Source of the DNA: Iris pallida
Taxonomy: Eukaryota; Streptophyta; Magnoliopsida; Asparagales; Iridaceae
Assembly (NCBI GenBank): GCA_029216955.1
Contig: JANAVB010003400.1
Span: 10,579,868-10,643,867, forward strand
DNA length: 64,000 nt
Direction of reading: 5' to 3'
Shown: positions 21,903 through 31,713 of the stretch, piece by piece
Position numbering within the stretch: position 1 is the stretch's first letter
Layout of the letters: each line of letters starts with the position of its first letter
Notes under the pieces: generated by a model
Told to the model about the DNA's origin: nothing
The model's input: the letters and a program-made list of their open reading frames with translations, nothing else
The model's database searches: none
Position numbers and translations under genes: made by a program

Positions 21903-23771
21903 ATGAGACAACAGAAGTCCAGTACTGTGCCTATGCCGTGCCCTGTGCCTACTGTACCAAGTCCCTCGTCTACTCCTGCTCCAACTCCTGAAGTTGTTAC
22001 CCCCGCACTGAATCACTCAGATTCTGATGCGGATCTCTCCGACTCGGATGGTATGATCTCTCCACCACCTATTACTCCCTTAAGGAGATCTTCTCGCATC
22101 AATGCGGGTAAGGCTCATGTTCGTTTTGATGATTACGAACATGACATTGCCAACTTCTTGTCTTATTCTAACATCTCTTCGAATTATCGAGCCTTCATTG
22201 CATCGTTAGACTCTACTTCATTGCCCAAGTGTTGGCAGGAAGCAAAGAAAGATCCAAGGTGGAAAGCTGCAATGATGGAAGAACTTGGGACACTGGAGAA
22301 AAATAAGACATGTGAGCTGGTTCCATTACCCAAAGGAAAGAAAGCTGTAGGATGCAAATGGGTGTACACAGTGAAAGAGACGCCAGAAGGAAAAGTAGAG
22401 TGGTACAAGGCGAGGTTGGTTGCAAAAGGATTCACACAGTCATATGGAATAGACTATGATGAGACATTTGCCCCAGTAGCAAAAATGAGCACCGTGAGAA
22501 CTCTGGTCTCCATTGCAGCGAACTATGGGTGGAAGCTGTACCAGCTGGACGTGAAGAATGCCTTTCTTCATGGGGACCTGCAAGAAGAAGTATACATGGA
22601 GCTCCCGCCAGGGTGCTACGCGACGGAATCAAACGGAGGGACGTCGCAAGGAAAGGTGTGTAAACTGAAGAAGTCGCTATACGGGCTCAAGCAATCTCCT
22701 CGAGCCTGGTTTGACAGATTCAGAAAGGCTGTTACAGGCATGGGATACCGTCAAACAAATGCAGATCATGCGGTCTTCCTCCAGCATGCAAGAGGCCACA
22801 TCACTATACTTGCTGTATATGTGGATGATATAGTGATCACAGGTGATAATGAAGTCGAGATCACTAAGCTGAAGTCAAAACTCGCGAAGGAGTTTGAAGT
22901 GAAGGATTTAGGAGCGATGAGGTACTTTCTAGGTATCGAGGTGTGTGAAGGCGAACAAGGAATTGTTCTCTCACAGAGAAAATACACACTAGATCTGTTA
23001 AAGGAGACATGGATGCTGGGATGCAAAGCAGCAGTCACTCCAATTGACCAGAAGTGCAAGTTGGAAGCAGAAGCAGGAGAGCCCGTTGATCGTGAAAGAT
23101 ATCAAAGACTTGTAGGGAGATTGATTTATCTGGGACACACTCGCCCTGATATCTCATTTGCGGTGAGTGTAGTGAGTCGCTACATGCATGATCCAAGAAA
23201 GGGTCATATGGAAGCAGTATTTCAGATCTTGAGATATCTGAAAGGAACGCCGGGAAAGGGGCTATGGTTCAAGAAGAATGGACGCATAGAAGTTGAGGGA
23301 TACTGTGATGCAGACTGGGCGAGCTGCATTGACGACAGAAGGTCTACCACGGGATACTGTGTTTTTGTAGGAGGAAATCTGGTCTCATGGAAAAGCAAGA
23401 AACAGTCTGTGGTAGCACGGTCGACAGCTGAAGCAGAATACAGAGCAATGGCTCTGGGAGTGTCAGAGTTGCTGTGGGTGAAAGCGTTGCTGACAGAGTT
23501 GAAGCTAGACAAGGGAGCACCATTACGTCTTCTGAGCGATAGTCAAGCTGCAATAAGTATAGCTAACAATCCAGTTCAGCACGACAGAACGAAGCACATC
23601 GAGATTGATCGATTCTTCATCAAGGAGAAGCTGGAACAAGGGATACTGAAGATTGACCATGTCCGCTCAGAAGAACAAGTTGCAGACTGTCTGACTAAGG
23701 GTCTTAGTTCATTAAGTCTGTCGAAGCTATGTAACAAGATGGGGATGATCAATATCTATCGCCCATCTTGA
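21903..23771 (+). CDS. pol: C1 reverse transcriptase and RNase H
   Basis: A 622-residue open frame. After a Ser/Pro-rich linker come CWQEAKKDPRWKAAM, GCKWVYTVKETPEGKVEWYK and QLDVKNAFLHGDLQEEVYM, then the catalytic LAVYVDDIVITGD (YVDD) near residue 305. RNase H follows, with GYCDADWASCIDDRRSTTG and STAEAEYRAMALGVSELLW; the Asp-Glu-Asp residues appear intact. The frame ends at the polypurine tract. It lies in a different frame from the preceding integrase piece, so it could be made from this copy only as a separate fragment. The enzyme would copy element RNA into DNA. Confidence 0.9.
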   Translation: MRQQKSSTVPMPCPVPTVPSPSSTPAPTPEVVTPALNHSDSDADLSDSDGMISPPPITPLRRSSRINAGKAHVRFDDYEHDIANFLSYSNISSNYRAFIASLDSTSLPKCWQEAKKDPRWKAAMMEELGTLEKNKTCELVPLPKGKKAVGCKWVYTVKETPEGKVEWYKARLVAKGFTQSYGIDYDETFAPVAKMSTVRTLVSIAANYGWKLYQLDVKNAFLHGDLQEEVYMELPPGCYATESNGGTSQGKVCKLKKSLYGLKQSPRAWFDRFRKAVTGMGYRQTNADHAVFLQHARGHITILAVYVDDIVITGDNEVEITKLKSKLAKEFEVKDLGAMRYFLGIEVCEGEQGIVLSQRKYTLDLLKETWMLGCKAAVTPIDQKCKLEAEAGEPVDRERYQRLVGRLIYLGHTRPDISFAVSVVSRYMHDPRKGHMEAVFQILRYLKGTPGKGLWFKKNGRIEVEGYCDADWASCIDDRRSTTGYCVFVGGNLVSWKSKKQSVVARSTAEAEYRAMALGVSELLWVKALLTELKLDKGAPLRLLSDSQAAISIANNPVQHDRTKHIEIDRFFIKEKLEQGILKIDHVRSEEQVADCLTKGLSSLSLSKLCNKMGMINIYRPS

Positions 23772-23778
23772 GGGGGAG
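23771..23778 (+). promoter_or_regulatory. C1 polypurine tract
   Basis: AGGGGGAG sits directly before the 3' LTR and overlaps the RT/RNase H stop codon. Confidence 0.9.
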
Positions 23779-23900
23779 TGTTGAGAGTCAATAAGGGACT
23801 TTTAGTCCCACATCGGAATATGTAGTATGTAGAGGAGCTAGACTCCCTATAAGTAGTGAAGTAGTCCATCAATAAAATTATCCAACTATTATTTTCTACA
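23779..23900 (+). repeat. C1 3' LTR
   Basis: 122 bp, differing from the 5' LTR at one position (CATCAATAAA against CATCAACAAA). TATA box at 23848-23854. It would supply the polyadenylation signal of the genomic RNA. Confidence 0.95.
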
Positions 23901-23905
23901 AAAAT

Positions 23906-24511
23906 ATATCGATTTAGGGTGTTTACAAAGACATCTAAAATTACATTAGATCGATAATTTGGAAGTTTTGAGCCGACCAAAACTAGTACCTTAAAAACAT
24001 TGCCAAGTAGAAGTTTTTAAAATACTTCATAAGCAACCGGTTCAAAATACCTCAAAGCCGATAAAAATATCGTTACTAAACAAACTCCAAAAGTTATGTT
24101 GATAAATATATGATAAAAAATGATATCGAAACCATTATGGTATTTGGTAAAATGTACTTTTTAGTTATGAAATTATTAAAATTGACCGAACACTAAATCT
24201 TCTAAGGATAGGTGAATAAAATAGTTATTAACATTTATGTAAAAAGTATAAGCAATCCCAATTTTAAGTCCAATTGGTGTCATTGATGATGAAAACTTTG
24301 AAACTATTTTGGATCATTTGGATGCTTGGAAATTGATAAAGGAAATGATTTTTTTTTCTCCCTATGACACATAGTATAAGCTGACATTATGGGCTGACCT
24401 TGATCTGATCGGTTAGAGTTAGGTCATCCATCTCTTTCCAGGTTGACAACAGAGAGACGTGCAGTGGCAACCACTTGCGTTGTTTCATTCGGACATAAAT
24501 GGACTCCTAAA
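23906..24511. other. Intergenic DNA, no gene seen
   Basis: AT-rich sequence with no open frame of note and no recognised repeat. Confidence 0.4.
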
Positions 24512-25053
24512 GGGACGTTTGGTATACGATATTTTTTTTTTAATTTTCGAAAAAATTTAAGATGAAAATCTATTACCACGTTTGTTTGGTTTATAAAAAA
24601 TTTATTTCTGAAAATTATAAATACCCGGCTAAATAGTTTACCCACAAAACATGAGAATTCTATCCTTTGAGAATATGTGGGTATTTTTTTTTTTGTCCGG
24701 ACAAAAAAAAAAATTGTCTAAATTTTTTTCTTCTTTTTTGATCAATTTTGATTAGTTTTGAACATTTTTTCTTTTTTTGTCGTTTTTATCGCTTTTTTAT
24801 CATTTTTTGTCGTTTTTACTTTTTTGTCGTTTTTACCATTTTTTTCGTTTTTACCATTTTTTGTCGTTTTTACCGGTTTTTTTTATATTTGTTCTTTTTT
24901 TTCGTTATTATTATTTTTTATTTTTTTTCCGGGAATATTTATATTGTCACCAAACATGGGAATGTAATTTTTCAGAGAATTTAATTCCTTAGAATTTAAT
25001 TTTCGGGAATATAGAATTTCCGGCTATATAGTATTTTGCATACCAAACGTCCC
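24512..25053. mobile_element. MITE-like element with TIRs
   Basis: Starts GGGACGTTTGGTATACG and ends GCATACCAAACGTCCC, giving inverted repeats of about 14-16 bp. The subterminal parts (TATTTTTTT and GCCGGAAATTCTATATTCC-like) are AT-rich. A T-rich minisatellite occupies the middle. The flanks (CTCCTAAA and AGAAAGAA) show no convincing duplication, so the superfamily (PIF/Harbinger or hAT) stays open. No transposase is encoded. Confidence 0.6.
24771..24885 (+). repeat. T-rich minisatellite
   Basis: Seven or so units of roughly TTTTTTGTCGTTTTTACC in tandem, with nearly all purines on the minus strand. Phe-rich frames across it are artefacts. Confidence 0.75.
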
Positions 25054-25450
25054 AGAAAGAACTATGAACATGGCAGGATATAGAGTTACGTGATTTAAGT
25101 GGATTAGAAATCTACAAATAATATTTGAAGCAAGAGTATAATTACAGACTTGAGCTTGATAATTGCAACCACAGCCTAGGGAGACTCAGTAGAAAGTAAG
25201 CTGATATTCTTCCTTCAATAATAAAGGGGTCGTTAGGTGTGCTAAGGTTCTACAATTTATAGAAGTGAGTGATAAATTGGTCAATTAGATCCTCAGAGGC
25301 GTATATCATTTGATGTAAAAATTGCACCAACCAATATTGTTCGGATATGTGAATGCTAGATTCAAGGTTCACTGTATAATGATTCTTCTCTTTTTTACAA
25401 CCTTCAGTGGTTAGTAGGAAAAAAGTGGCAGCAACAGAGTTGGTCTTTTC
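25054..25450. other. Intergenic DNA, no gene seen
   Basis: No open frame or repeat recognised between the MITE-like element and the C2 LTR. Confidence 0.4.
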
Positions 25451-26138
25451 TGTTGGAGGTCTAGTCAGTTAGGAGGTTCTGCCATAGCACGGGCCAAACT
25501 CAGGTCCAGTTAGGTCAGAGACAGAGTTCTGTCCGAATTCTGTCAGTATTCCAGTAGCTTTTGGCAGAGGTCACATCGAACTCAGGACAAGTTCGGTGTC
25601 GGTCAAGGTTGAACAAGTTTTGGGTTTTAATCAGCACTGTTGGATTTGTTTGACGACCAATTTAATGGTGGACTATTTTATGACTTCTAGTATGACCTAA
25701 AATAGATTTCGCAACCTATTTATATGCGTTGAGAGTGGAGGCACAAAGAAGAGCACAATATGGGAGATTCAGGGTGTTCATCCACATGAAATTAAGAGAA
25801 ATTTCGTATTTCTCTTAGGGTTCGTCGTTCGAGACAGCATGAAGAGGAGATCTATGCAGGGAGTCGTCGTCTTCATACAAGGAGATCGCTACTGTTAGGG
25901 TGAGTGATTTTAATGTAATCTTCTGGTTTCTTTTTGAGTTTGGTAAGGGGGTTAAAACTTTGGGCAAAGGGTTCAACAAGCTTGTATACAGTTTTCTATT
26001 TTGTTGAAAGGTATAAAGATTGGAATTTGTCTAGGTGACACGTTACTGAAAAACACTTGTTCTCATATGTGCTTGGCACTTTTGTTAGACGTTGTTTGTC
26101 TATCTTCAGGTGGGTTTAGCAATGCTTACAGGCCAACA
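25451..26138 (+). repeat. C2 5' LTR (Copia)
   Basis: Begins TGTTGG and ends CCAACA, a perfect 6-bp terminal inversion, and lies 2 bp before a classic primer site. The length is 688 bp. TTTATATG near 25717 may be the TATA element. The family differs from C1; similar wording occurs in the C3 LTR at 59949. Confidence 0.7.
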
Positions 26139-26140
26139 AT

Positions 26141-26152
26141 TGGTATCAGAGC
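26141..26152 (+). promoter_or_regulatory. C2 primer binding site (initiator tRNA-Met)
   Basis: TGGTATCAGAGC lies two bases after the LTR end. A near copy (TTGGTATCAGGGC) follows at 26182, as if the site were locally duplicated. Confidence 0.85.
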
Positions 26153-26180
26153 GAAATTTGTTCTAGTCTAATACTAATAA

Positions 26181-27077
26181 TTGGTATCAGGGCGCTTAGG
26201 TTCTCGAGAAGGAAGGTGCAACCATGTCTGCGAAGCAGATAAGCACCTGTATGATTACCCTCACATAAAAAATTGGGTAATTTGGAAGCCAAAGAATGAG
26301 AACATACTCTGGTGCAAGGATTTGCATGGTCAGGGCAACAACGCCAAGCCATCGGACATGTCTGCTGATGACTGGAGGCGACTCGATCGAAAGGTCGTTG
26401 GACTCATCTGGCAATAGCTGGACGATTCAGTGTTTCATCACGTCTCCATAGAGAGTTCTACAAAAACACTTTGGAAGAAGCTGTATTCGACGGAAGATGG
26501 CTAGCAATAAGGCTTTCTTATTTGCTAACTCGTCAACTCGAAGTGCACGAAGGGTACCTCGGTGGCACAACATCTGAGCTCGGTTCAAGGTAACATCAAT
26601 CAGTTGTCCGTGATAAGGATGGTGATTGAAGAAGAGCTTCAAGTGCTTCCGCTTTTGAGTTCTCTATTGGAGAGTTAAGAGAAGTTGGTGGTATCGGTGA
26701 GCAACTCCGTCCCTAATAGAGTTGTCACGATGAAGGCAGTCAAAAGCAACTTATTGAACGGGAGGTCCAACGTAAGTAGTTTATTGAATCGTCGCAAGAG
26801 TCGGCTCTAGTTGCTTCCTACGGGAAGGCAAGACACAAGTTACAGGAGAGGACATGAAAAAGTTCTCGAGACCTTGCGAGTATGGACTGCAGGGAAGGCT
26901 GCTATCACTGTGGCAAAAGTGGTCAATTTAAGAACAATTGCATGAAGCTAAAGTTGAAAAGACTAAAGGAGAGGATGATCAGGAGGATCTTACGGCGTTT
27001 GGAGATATCATCATCACAACAACCAACACAAAGGAACCTTGGGGCACGTGTCATGACGGAGATTGGATCATGGACTC
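26181..27077 (+). pseudogene. gag: C2 decayed Copia gag
   Basis: Recognisable in pieces across three frames. ILWCKDLHGQGNNAKPSDMS and LDDSVFHHVS (26310-26450) match the UBN2-type gag of TNT1-like Copia elements. The zinc knuckle CYHCGKSGQFKNNC (about 26896) has Gln in place of its His. DWIMDSVTP (27061) is where DSGAS should be, so the protease motif is lost. Several stops and frameshifts occur, and the element is cut off at 27077 by a Gypsy LTR. Integrase and RT are absent. Confidence 0.75.
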
Positions 27078-27579
27078 TGTAACCCCTTGTAATCGACTTC
27101 CAAATATTTTTTCCCGAATTTGTAGAAATTTTTCCTTAATTTTTTGGAATGCAAATGACTTTATTATGTTTTTTTCAAAATTCTAATTACTTTAAATTAA
27201 TAAGGAAAAGAATTGGGTTAGTGGTGTTAATTATTACTAATGGTTATTATTAGTTAATTAAGTTAGTTAGTTAGTCATGGCATGGGTAAGCCACGTGATT
27301 AGTTATGGGATCTTCATAGAACCTTCCATATCTCTCCACACTCCTCTCCATGCCCACATTATTTTCAATAATTACACTAGTGCCACATGGCACATGCTTG
27401 CCTCCTTAGTATCCTAATTCTATAAATTAGGGCATTCTCCAAACACACAATTCATAAATTTTTTTTTACACAATTGGAACAATTTACAACTCAACTATTC
27501 CCGACCAATTCCATGTCCCCGACCAACAACCTCCCTGCCGGCAGCCACCACTAACCACCGCATTCCTTCTTGAACCATC
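27078..27579 (+). mobile_element. Truncated Gypsy LTR fragment
   Basis: Starts TGTAACCCCTTG, like other plus-strand Gypsy LTRs here, inside the C2 gag. It has a good TATA box (CTATAAATTAG, 27421-27428) followed by a leader-like segment. It stops at 27579 where the G4 LTR begins. No matching 3' end was found, so it is a remnant, or it continues beyond nested insertions that I could not trace. Confidence 0.5.
27421..27428 (+). promoter_or_regulatory. TATA box in LTR fragment
   Basis: TATAAATT preceded by C, about 340 bp inside the LTR fragment. Confidence 0.45.
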
Positions 27580-27727
27580 TGTCACGCCCCAGTTCAAAAA
27601 TATACGGGAACTTGGGACGCGAACATGCCAGCTAATACGATCTAGGGTAAGTTTTTAATTTAATAGACTTATACCTAGACATACTACGCAGTCAAGGTAC
27701 TAAAAGTAATCGATCATCTATATCTCA
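27580..27727 (-). mobile_element. G4 Gypsy LTR, first part
   Basis: TGTCACGCCCCAG marks the plus-strand left end of a minus-sense LTR, homologous at its tip to G2 and G5. It is interrupted after TCTCA by G1 and resumes at 40339. Confidence 0.65.
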
Positions 27728-29468
27728 TGTAGCATCCACTTTTTCATAGAAGGGCATTTTAGTCTTTTTAGCCATTTTGGCCTTTTGTGATTTTCTAGAT
27801 ATGTTGACTTGTGTTGTGCTAGCAACTGGTTTAACCTTAGAGGACTTGAATAGGGGCCTAACCATGCCTTAGAATTATTATTTTTATTTTTAGAATTTAT
27901 TTTAGGCTTGATTTTATTTTTAAGGTTTTAATTGATTTTTTAGCCTTTTTGCATGCTAGCCTTTTAGCCTTTTTGACTTGGACCTATTTTTACTTAAGAA
28001 TGAGTTGGCCCAAGTAAAACCCTAACCCTAGAGACCTATTCCTGGCCGCCCAACAGCAGTACCCCCCTCCCTCTTCATTTCATTTGTGAAGTTTTAGCCT
28101 CCACAAGTGAACCCTAAGAGATCCCCTTCTCCAAAACTCAATTTTCCTTCATCCGGAGTCCGTTTCTTCCCAAATGAACTCCGTTGCACTCATCAAGGAG
28201 AGTAGGATCTGCTGGATCATTTCTAACGAGGAGGCGGAGGCAATTGCTTGAGGGGAATCGGCCGACACGACAACCGAGGGACTCCGTTCATTGAGTTTTT
28301 GACACTCAATAGGTAAACCCTATTCTACCATAGTTATTCTAGAATTTCTTTTATTTTTGCATCCATATAGGTACCCTAGACTTTCCCATAAAGTTTGGTT
28401 GGATTTTGACTTCGTTTGATGGCGGTATCGGACACGTGTCGGTCCTTTACGGCACGTGTTCGACGAAATGTTGCTTAGGATAGAAAGTTGCTATTTTTCG
28501 ATTCTGTCTTCATGGATGTTTAGATAATATTATTTTAATAAAGTTTTGTGAAGACAGATTTGATATTGATGACGTTACAGCGGCGTTTCGGGCATCGGAC
28601 GCACGTGCACGGATCCCGTGCACGAGGCCGTGCGTGCCCTGCCGTCAGTGCGTTGTATCTCGATGCACAGGCCGTATTTTTGCGTGACATTTCTTGAGCA
28701 CGTGGTGGCAACATCTGCCCCCATGGTCGTAAAATTTTACGGCTTTTTCTTGAGCGAACGCGAAGAAATCCGACGTGCACCGCTCAGCCGCACTGTGCAT
28801 TCAGGCTAATTTTTGTCGCTGAAACGGACTTCATGCGCACATACGACGCAACGAGGACCCGTTCCAGGACCTAGGACACGTTGACCTATACCTAGACTAC
28901 CCAAAGGACCAATCCTGAGTCATGGCGTGGCCCGACGAGCGAGCCACAGAGGCGAAACCGTGCGCACGAAGGCGCGCGGCTGCGTGCGTCGTCTCGGCAC
29001 GACGTGTCGCTATGTGGCTGTGTCCTAGACCTACCCCAGGACCCCCCAGCTACGTGCACGAGCGCGAAGCTTTTCCTTGTGTGTATGGCACTCAATCGAG
29101 CGGGAACGCACGCACAAGCACGCGTTGTCACGCGGTATCGAAAATTTTCGATACGCGTTCTGTGGATACGACACGGACACGATTTCGAACCCGAGAGTAT
29201 ACGAGTGCATCACGTGGGTCGAGACCAATGTGTATGCCGAGTTTCGCGGGTTCATTTGGTTTATATTTTATTTTGGGTCGTTGTGTGAAAAATGGGTTTT
29301 TCTTTAAATTCGATTTTGAGTTTAAATATAAAATTTTGATTTCCAGTGAATTAACTTGTAAAATCTGAGTTTTTGGTACGTATACGAGGTTTTCGATTTG
29401 TGGGAAACAACTTTTGGTTTTATTTCATATTTTTCTATCATTTATGAGCGTATGTGTTTTCCTTATAG

Positions 29469-29585
<117 letters not shown>

Positions 29586-29720
29586 TATATACATTAGAAG
29601 ACCCCGTTGAAACCCATTGCTAATACATATATGTTGAGAATGGGTCGAGGGGGCTTTAATTTCAGATTTTGATTCGCTAAACTATTTCAAAAACTATTGG
29701 CTATTCTTCCTTTTGAGCAT

Positions 29721-29725
<5 letters not shown>

Positions 29726-29807
<82 letters not shown>
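29726..29807. repeat. (TA)n microsatellite in G1 5' LTR, second tract
   Basis: Pure AT run; counterpart of 38536-38638. A (CA)n of nine or ten units follows at about 29914-29932. Confidence 0.95.
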
Positions 29808-29810
<3 letters not shown>

Positions 29811-30118
29811 CCTATTTGTTTATATGTATATAATAGTATATTAAATTGTGGTATACCATGGTTGTGTTTGCTGTTTTTAGTCTCAGATTTGACCCCATTT
29901 CAGTAATCTTCAGGTCACACACACACACACACAAGCATTTGTTAGAATTAAGGTTGGCTTGTATTGTAAATACATGTGTATGTATATATACCTATATGTG
30001 TATAGATATTTATGCTTGAGAACCCTCTTAGAGTGGATCGTAGTTGTAAATATAACTATAGGAGTCCTAGGACAGATTTGGTTTGTCATTTTGAGCCTAG
30101 TTTAGTCGAATTGGCCGA

Positions 30119-30300
30119 CAAGTTGACCAAATTGACAAAAGTCAACTTTGGGTCAAACTTGATCCATTTCAACTCAAACGAACTCCGAATGACCTAGAAT
30201 TTTGTGTATGACCTAAAAATTAGTAGGCGGACAAGTTGAACCAGGTTTGACCAGCGTTGACCAGGTTTGACCAGAGTTGACCGAGGATTGACTTTGACCA
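30119..30300 (+). promoter_or_regulatory. W-box (TTGAC) array in G1 5' LTR
   Basis: Ten TTGAC or GTCAA cores in about 180 bp, many as TTGACC. TTGAC is the core bound by plant WRKY factors. The array is kept in the 3' LTR (38995-39180) and, in the same sense relative to the element, in G3 (44447-44580) and G6 (63399-63597). Binding is inferred from the core motif only. Confidence 0.5.
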
Positions 30301-30442
30301 AGAGGGACCTAGAAGCATGTAGTCTTGTATTGTAGCTATTTTTTTTGATATTGCAGATTTGGTTGTGACATGTGTATACTTTAAATAGGTTTATATTGCC
30401 CTAGTTTAGCTACACTTCATCATCAGCAGTTCAGTTTGCCAG

Positions 30443-31712
30443 GCGAGTACATTCTCTGATCTTTTCATACTTCTTTGGATATGTTCTCTTGTTATAGACT
30501 AGTATACTTGATGCTGACACGATGTTCACACGGATTAGTACCCTATGGATCTTTTTATGCGATGTTATCTCCTCGGATACATCGAGTATATCATGTTTAT
30601 GTACTTTATCATGGCCATCATGTACTCTATGTATTCATATTTATCTATGTACACTCATGTGTTATTCATGTACACTCATGACCATATGAGCACCATGTAT
30701 AAAGTAGTTGTTATCCGTGTGCAATAACATATCATGTCTTGATCCTTGTGCATTAATTGGGGGCAGGGAGAGTGTAGTTGGTTATGTGATCATTATCCCT
30801 AGTAGGTATCCATGTGCAACTCCATAGTTTATCTATGTGTAACCCAAACTGTTTACATAACCAATTCATGCTCTAAATCACGTAGATGGTTACATTTCTC
30901 TATTTATCATATTTATACCTCATCTCATAGTCTCTCTCTTATTTATTTTTTTTACAACGATTCATGTATAGTTTTCTATAGCTTGCTTTATATGTCCAAT
31001 CTTGATATGAACTGTTGTGAGAGATATGTGCTAGTTCCGTCCTGATTGGGCATGTTAAAAATTTTACAAATGATGATGAAGAGTTCTGCCCTACTTATTA
31101 TGGCATTAGCTTAGATGACACTGGTGACGTGGACCCTCAGGAGGATCCAGCAGTCGCTGAGGACTTGCCCATAGTCTAGCTGGGACTTAGTATTTTTATT
31201 GTCTTTCTATTTGAGACATTAAGAGTTGTACTTGAGTTTGTTCTGGTGGTTTACACCTAGACTTTTATTTATATCTGTGACTCTCTTGAGATTTACTCTT
31301 CTATTCCATCTTAGTGTTGTGATTGAGTTACTTATTATTTACTCTCCATTCGGAGCTTATTTTAGACTATGTTAGATATTGTGACTCAGGACAGCGTTCT
31401 ATCGCCGACACTGCGGCGTAGGCTAGGCGTATTCACTTCTCGTGCCCCTTCCACTGGGTGCGGGTCGTGACACGTTTTTTGTGGTGGCCCATGCAGGTCC
31501 AATCACCACTAGTGTGATTTCGTAGTGGTACTCGAACTAGAGTGTCCTTACAACCTGCAGTAGGATATAAGATATAAGTTAAGGTACTCAATCACATTAG
31601 AAAAACTCTTATCAATTCTTGCTGTTAATTGTCTTCTTTTGAAAACAACTGTCCTCCTTTGATGATTTCGCTTCTTTTTCAGTAATTGATTTCTTGTTTG
31701 ATCTGTCTTCAG
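30443..31712 (+). other. Putative leader intron of G1
   Basis: A donor-like CCAG/GCGAGTACATT in the LTR (a GT donor, CCAG/GTGAGTACATT, in the 3' LTR copy at 39321) and an acceptor-like TTTGATCTGTCTTCAG ending at 31712, one base before the gag start codon position. Removal would delete the LTR end, the primer-site region and the leader (1,270 nt). G3 has the same arrangement. No transcript data are available here. Confidence 0.45.
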
Positions 31713-31713
31713 G
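31473..31713 (+). promoter_or_regulatory. G1 leader with conserved post-LTR motif
   Basis: CGTTTTTT is followed by GTGGTGGCCCATGCAGGTC (31481-31499). The usual tRNA-Met primer site is absent. The motif also lies next to the 5' LTR of G2 and G3 at the same spacing. If it is the primer site, TGG at 31482 would pair with a tRNA CCA end, but I cannot name the tRNA. Confidence 0.5.

Larger units (their letters stand above)
18155..23900 (+). mobile_element. C1: full-length Ty1/Copia retrotransposon
   Basis: Identical-length 122-bp LTRs (18155-18276, 23779-23900) differ at one base. AAAAT precedes (18150-18154) and follows (23901-23905) the element as a perfect target duplication. The order LTR, iMet primer site, gag, protease, integrase, RT, RNase H, polypurine tract, LTR is the Copia order. 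The near-identical LTRs imply a recent insertion, yet the reading frame is broken several times. Short LTRs suggest an Ale/Ivana-like lineage, but I cannot place it firmly. Confidence 0.95.

Noticed and set aside
26182..26194. Second TTGGTATCAGGGC taken as another primer site
   Set aside because: No LTR end directly precedes it; it is a near copy of the site 41 bp upstream.
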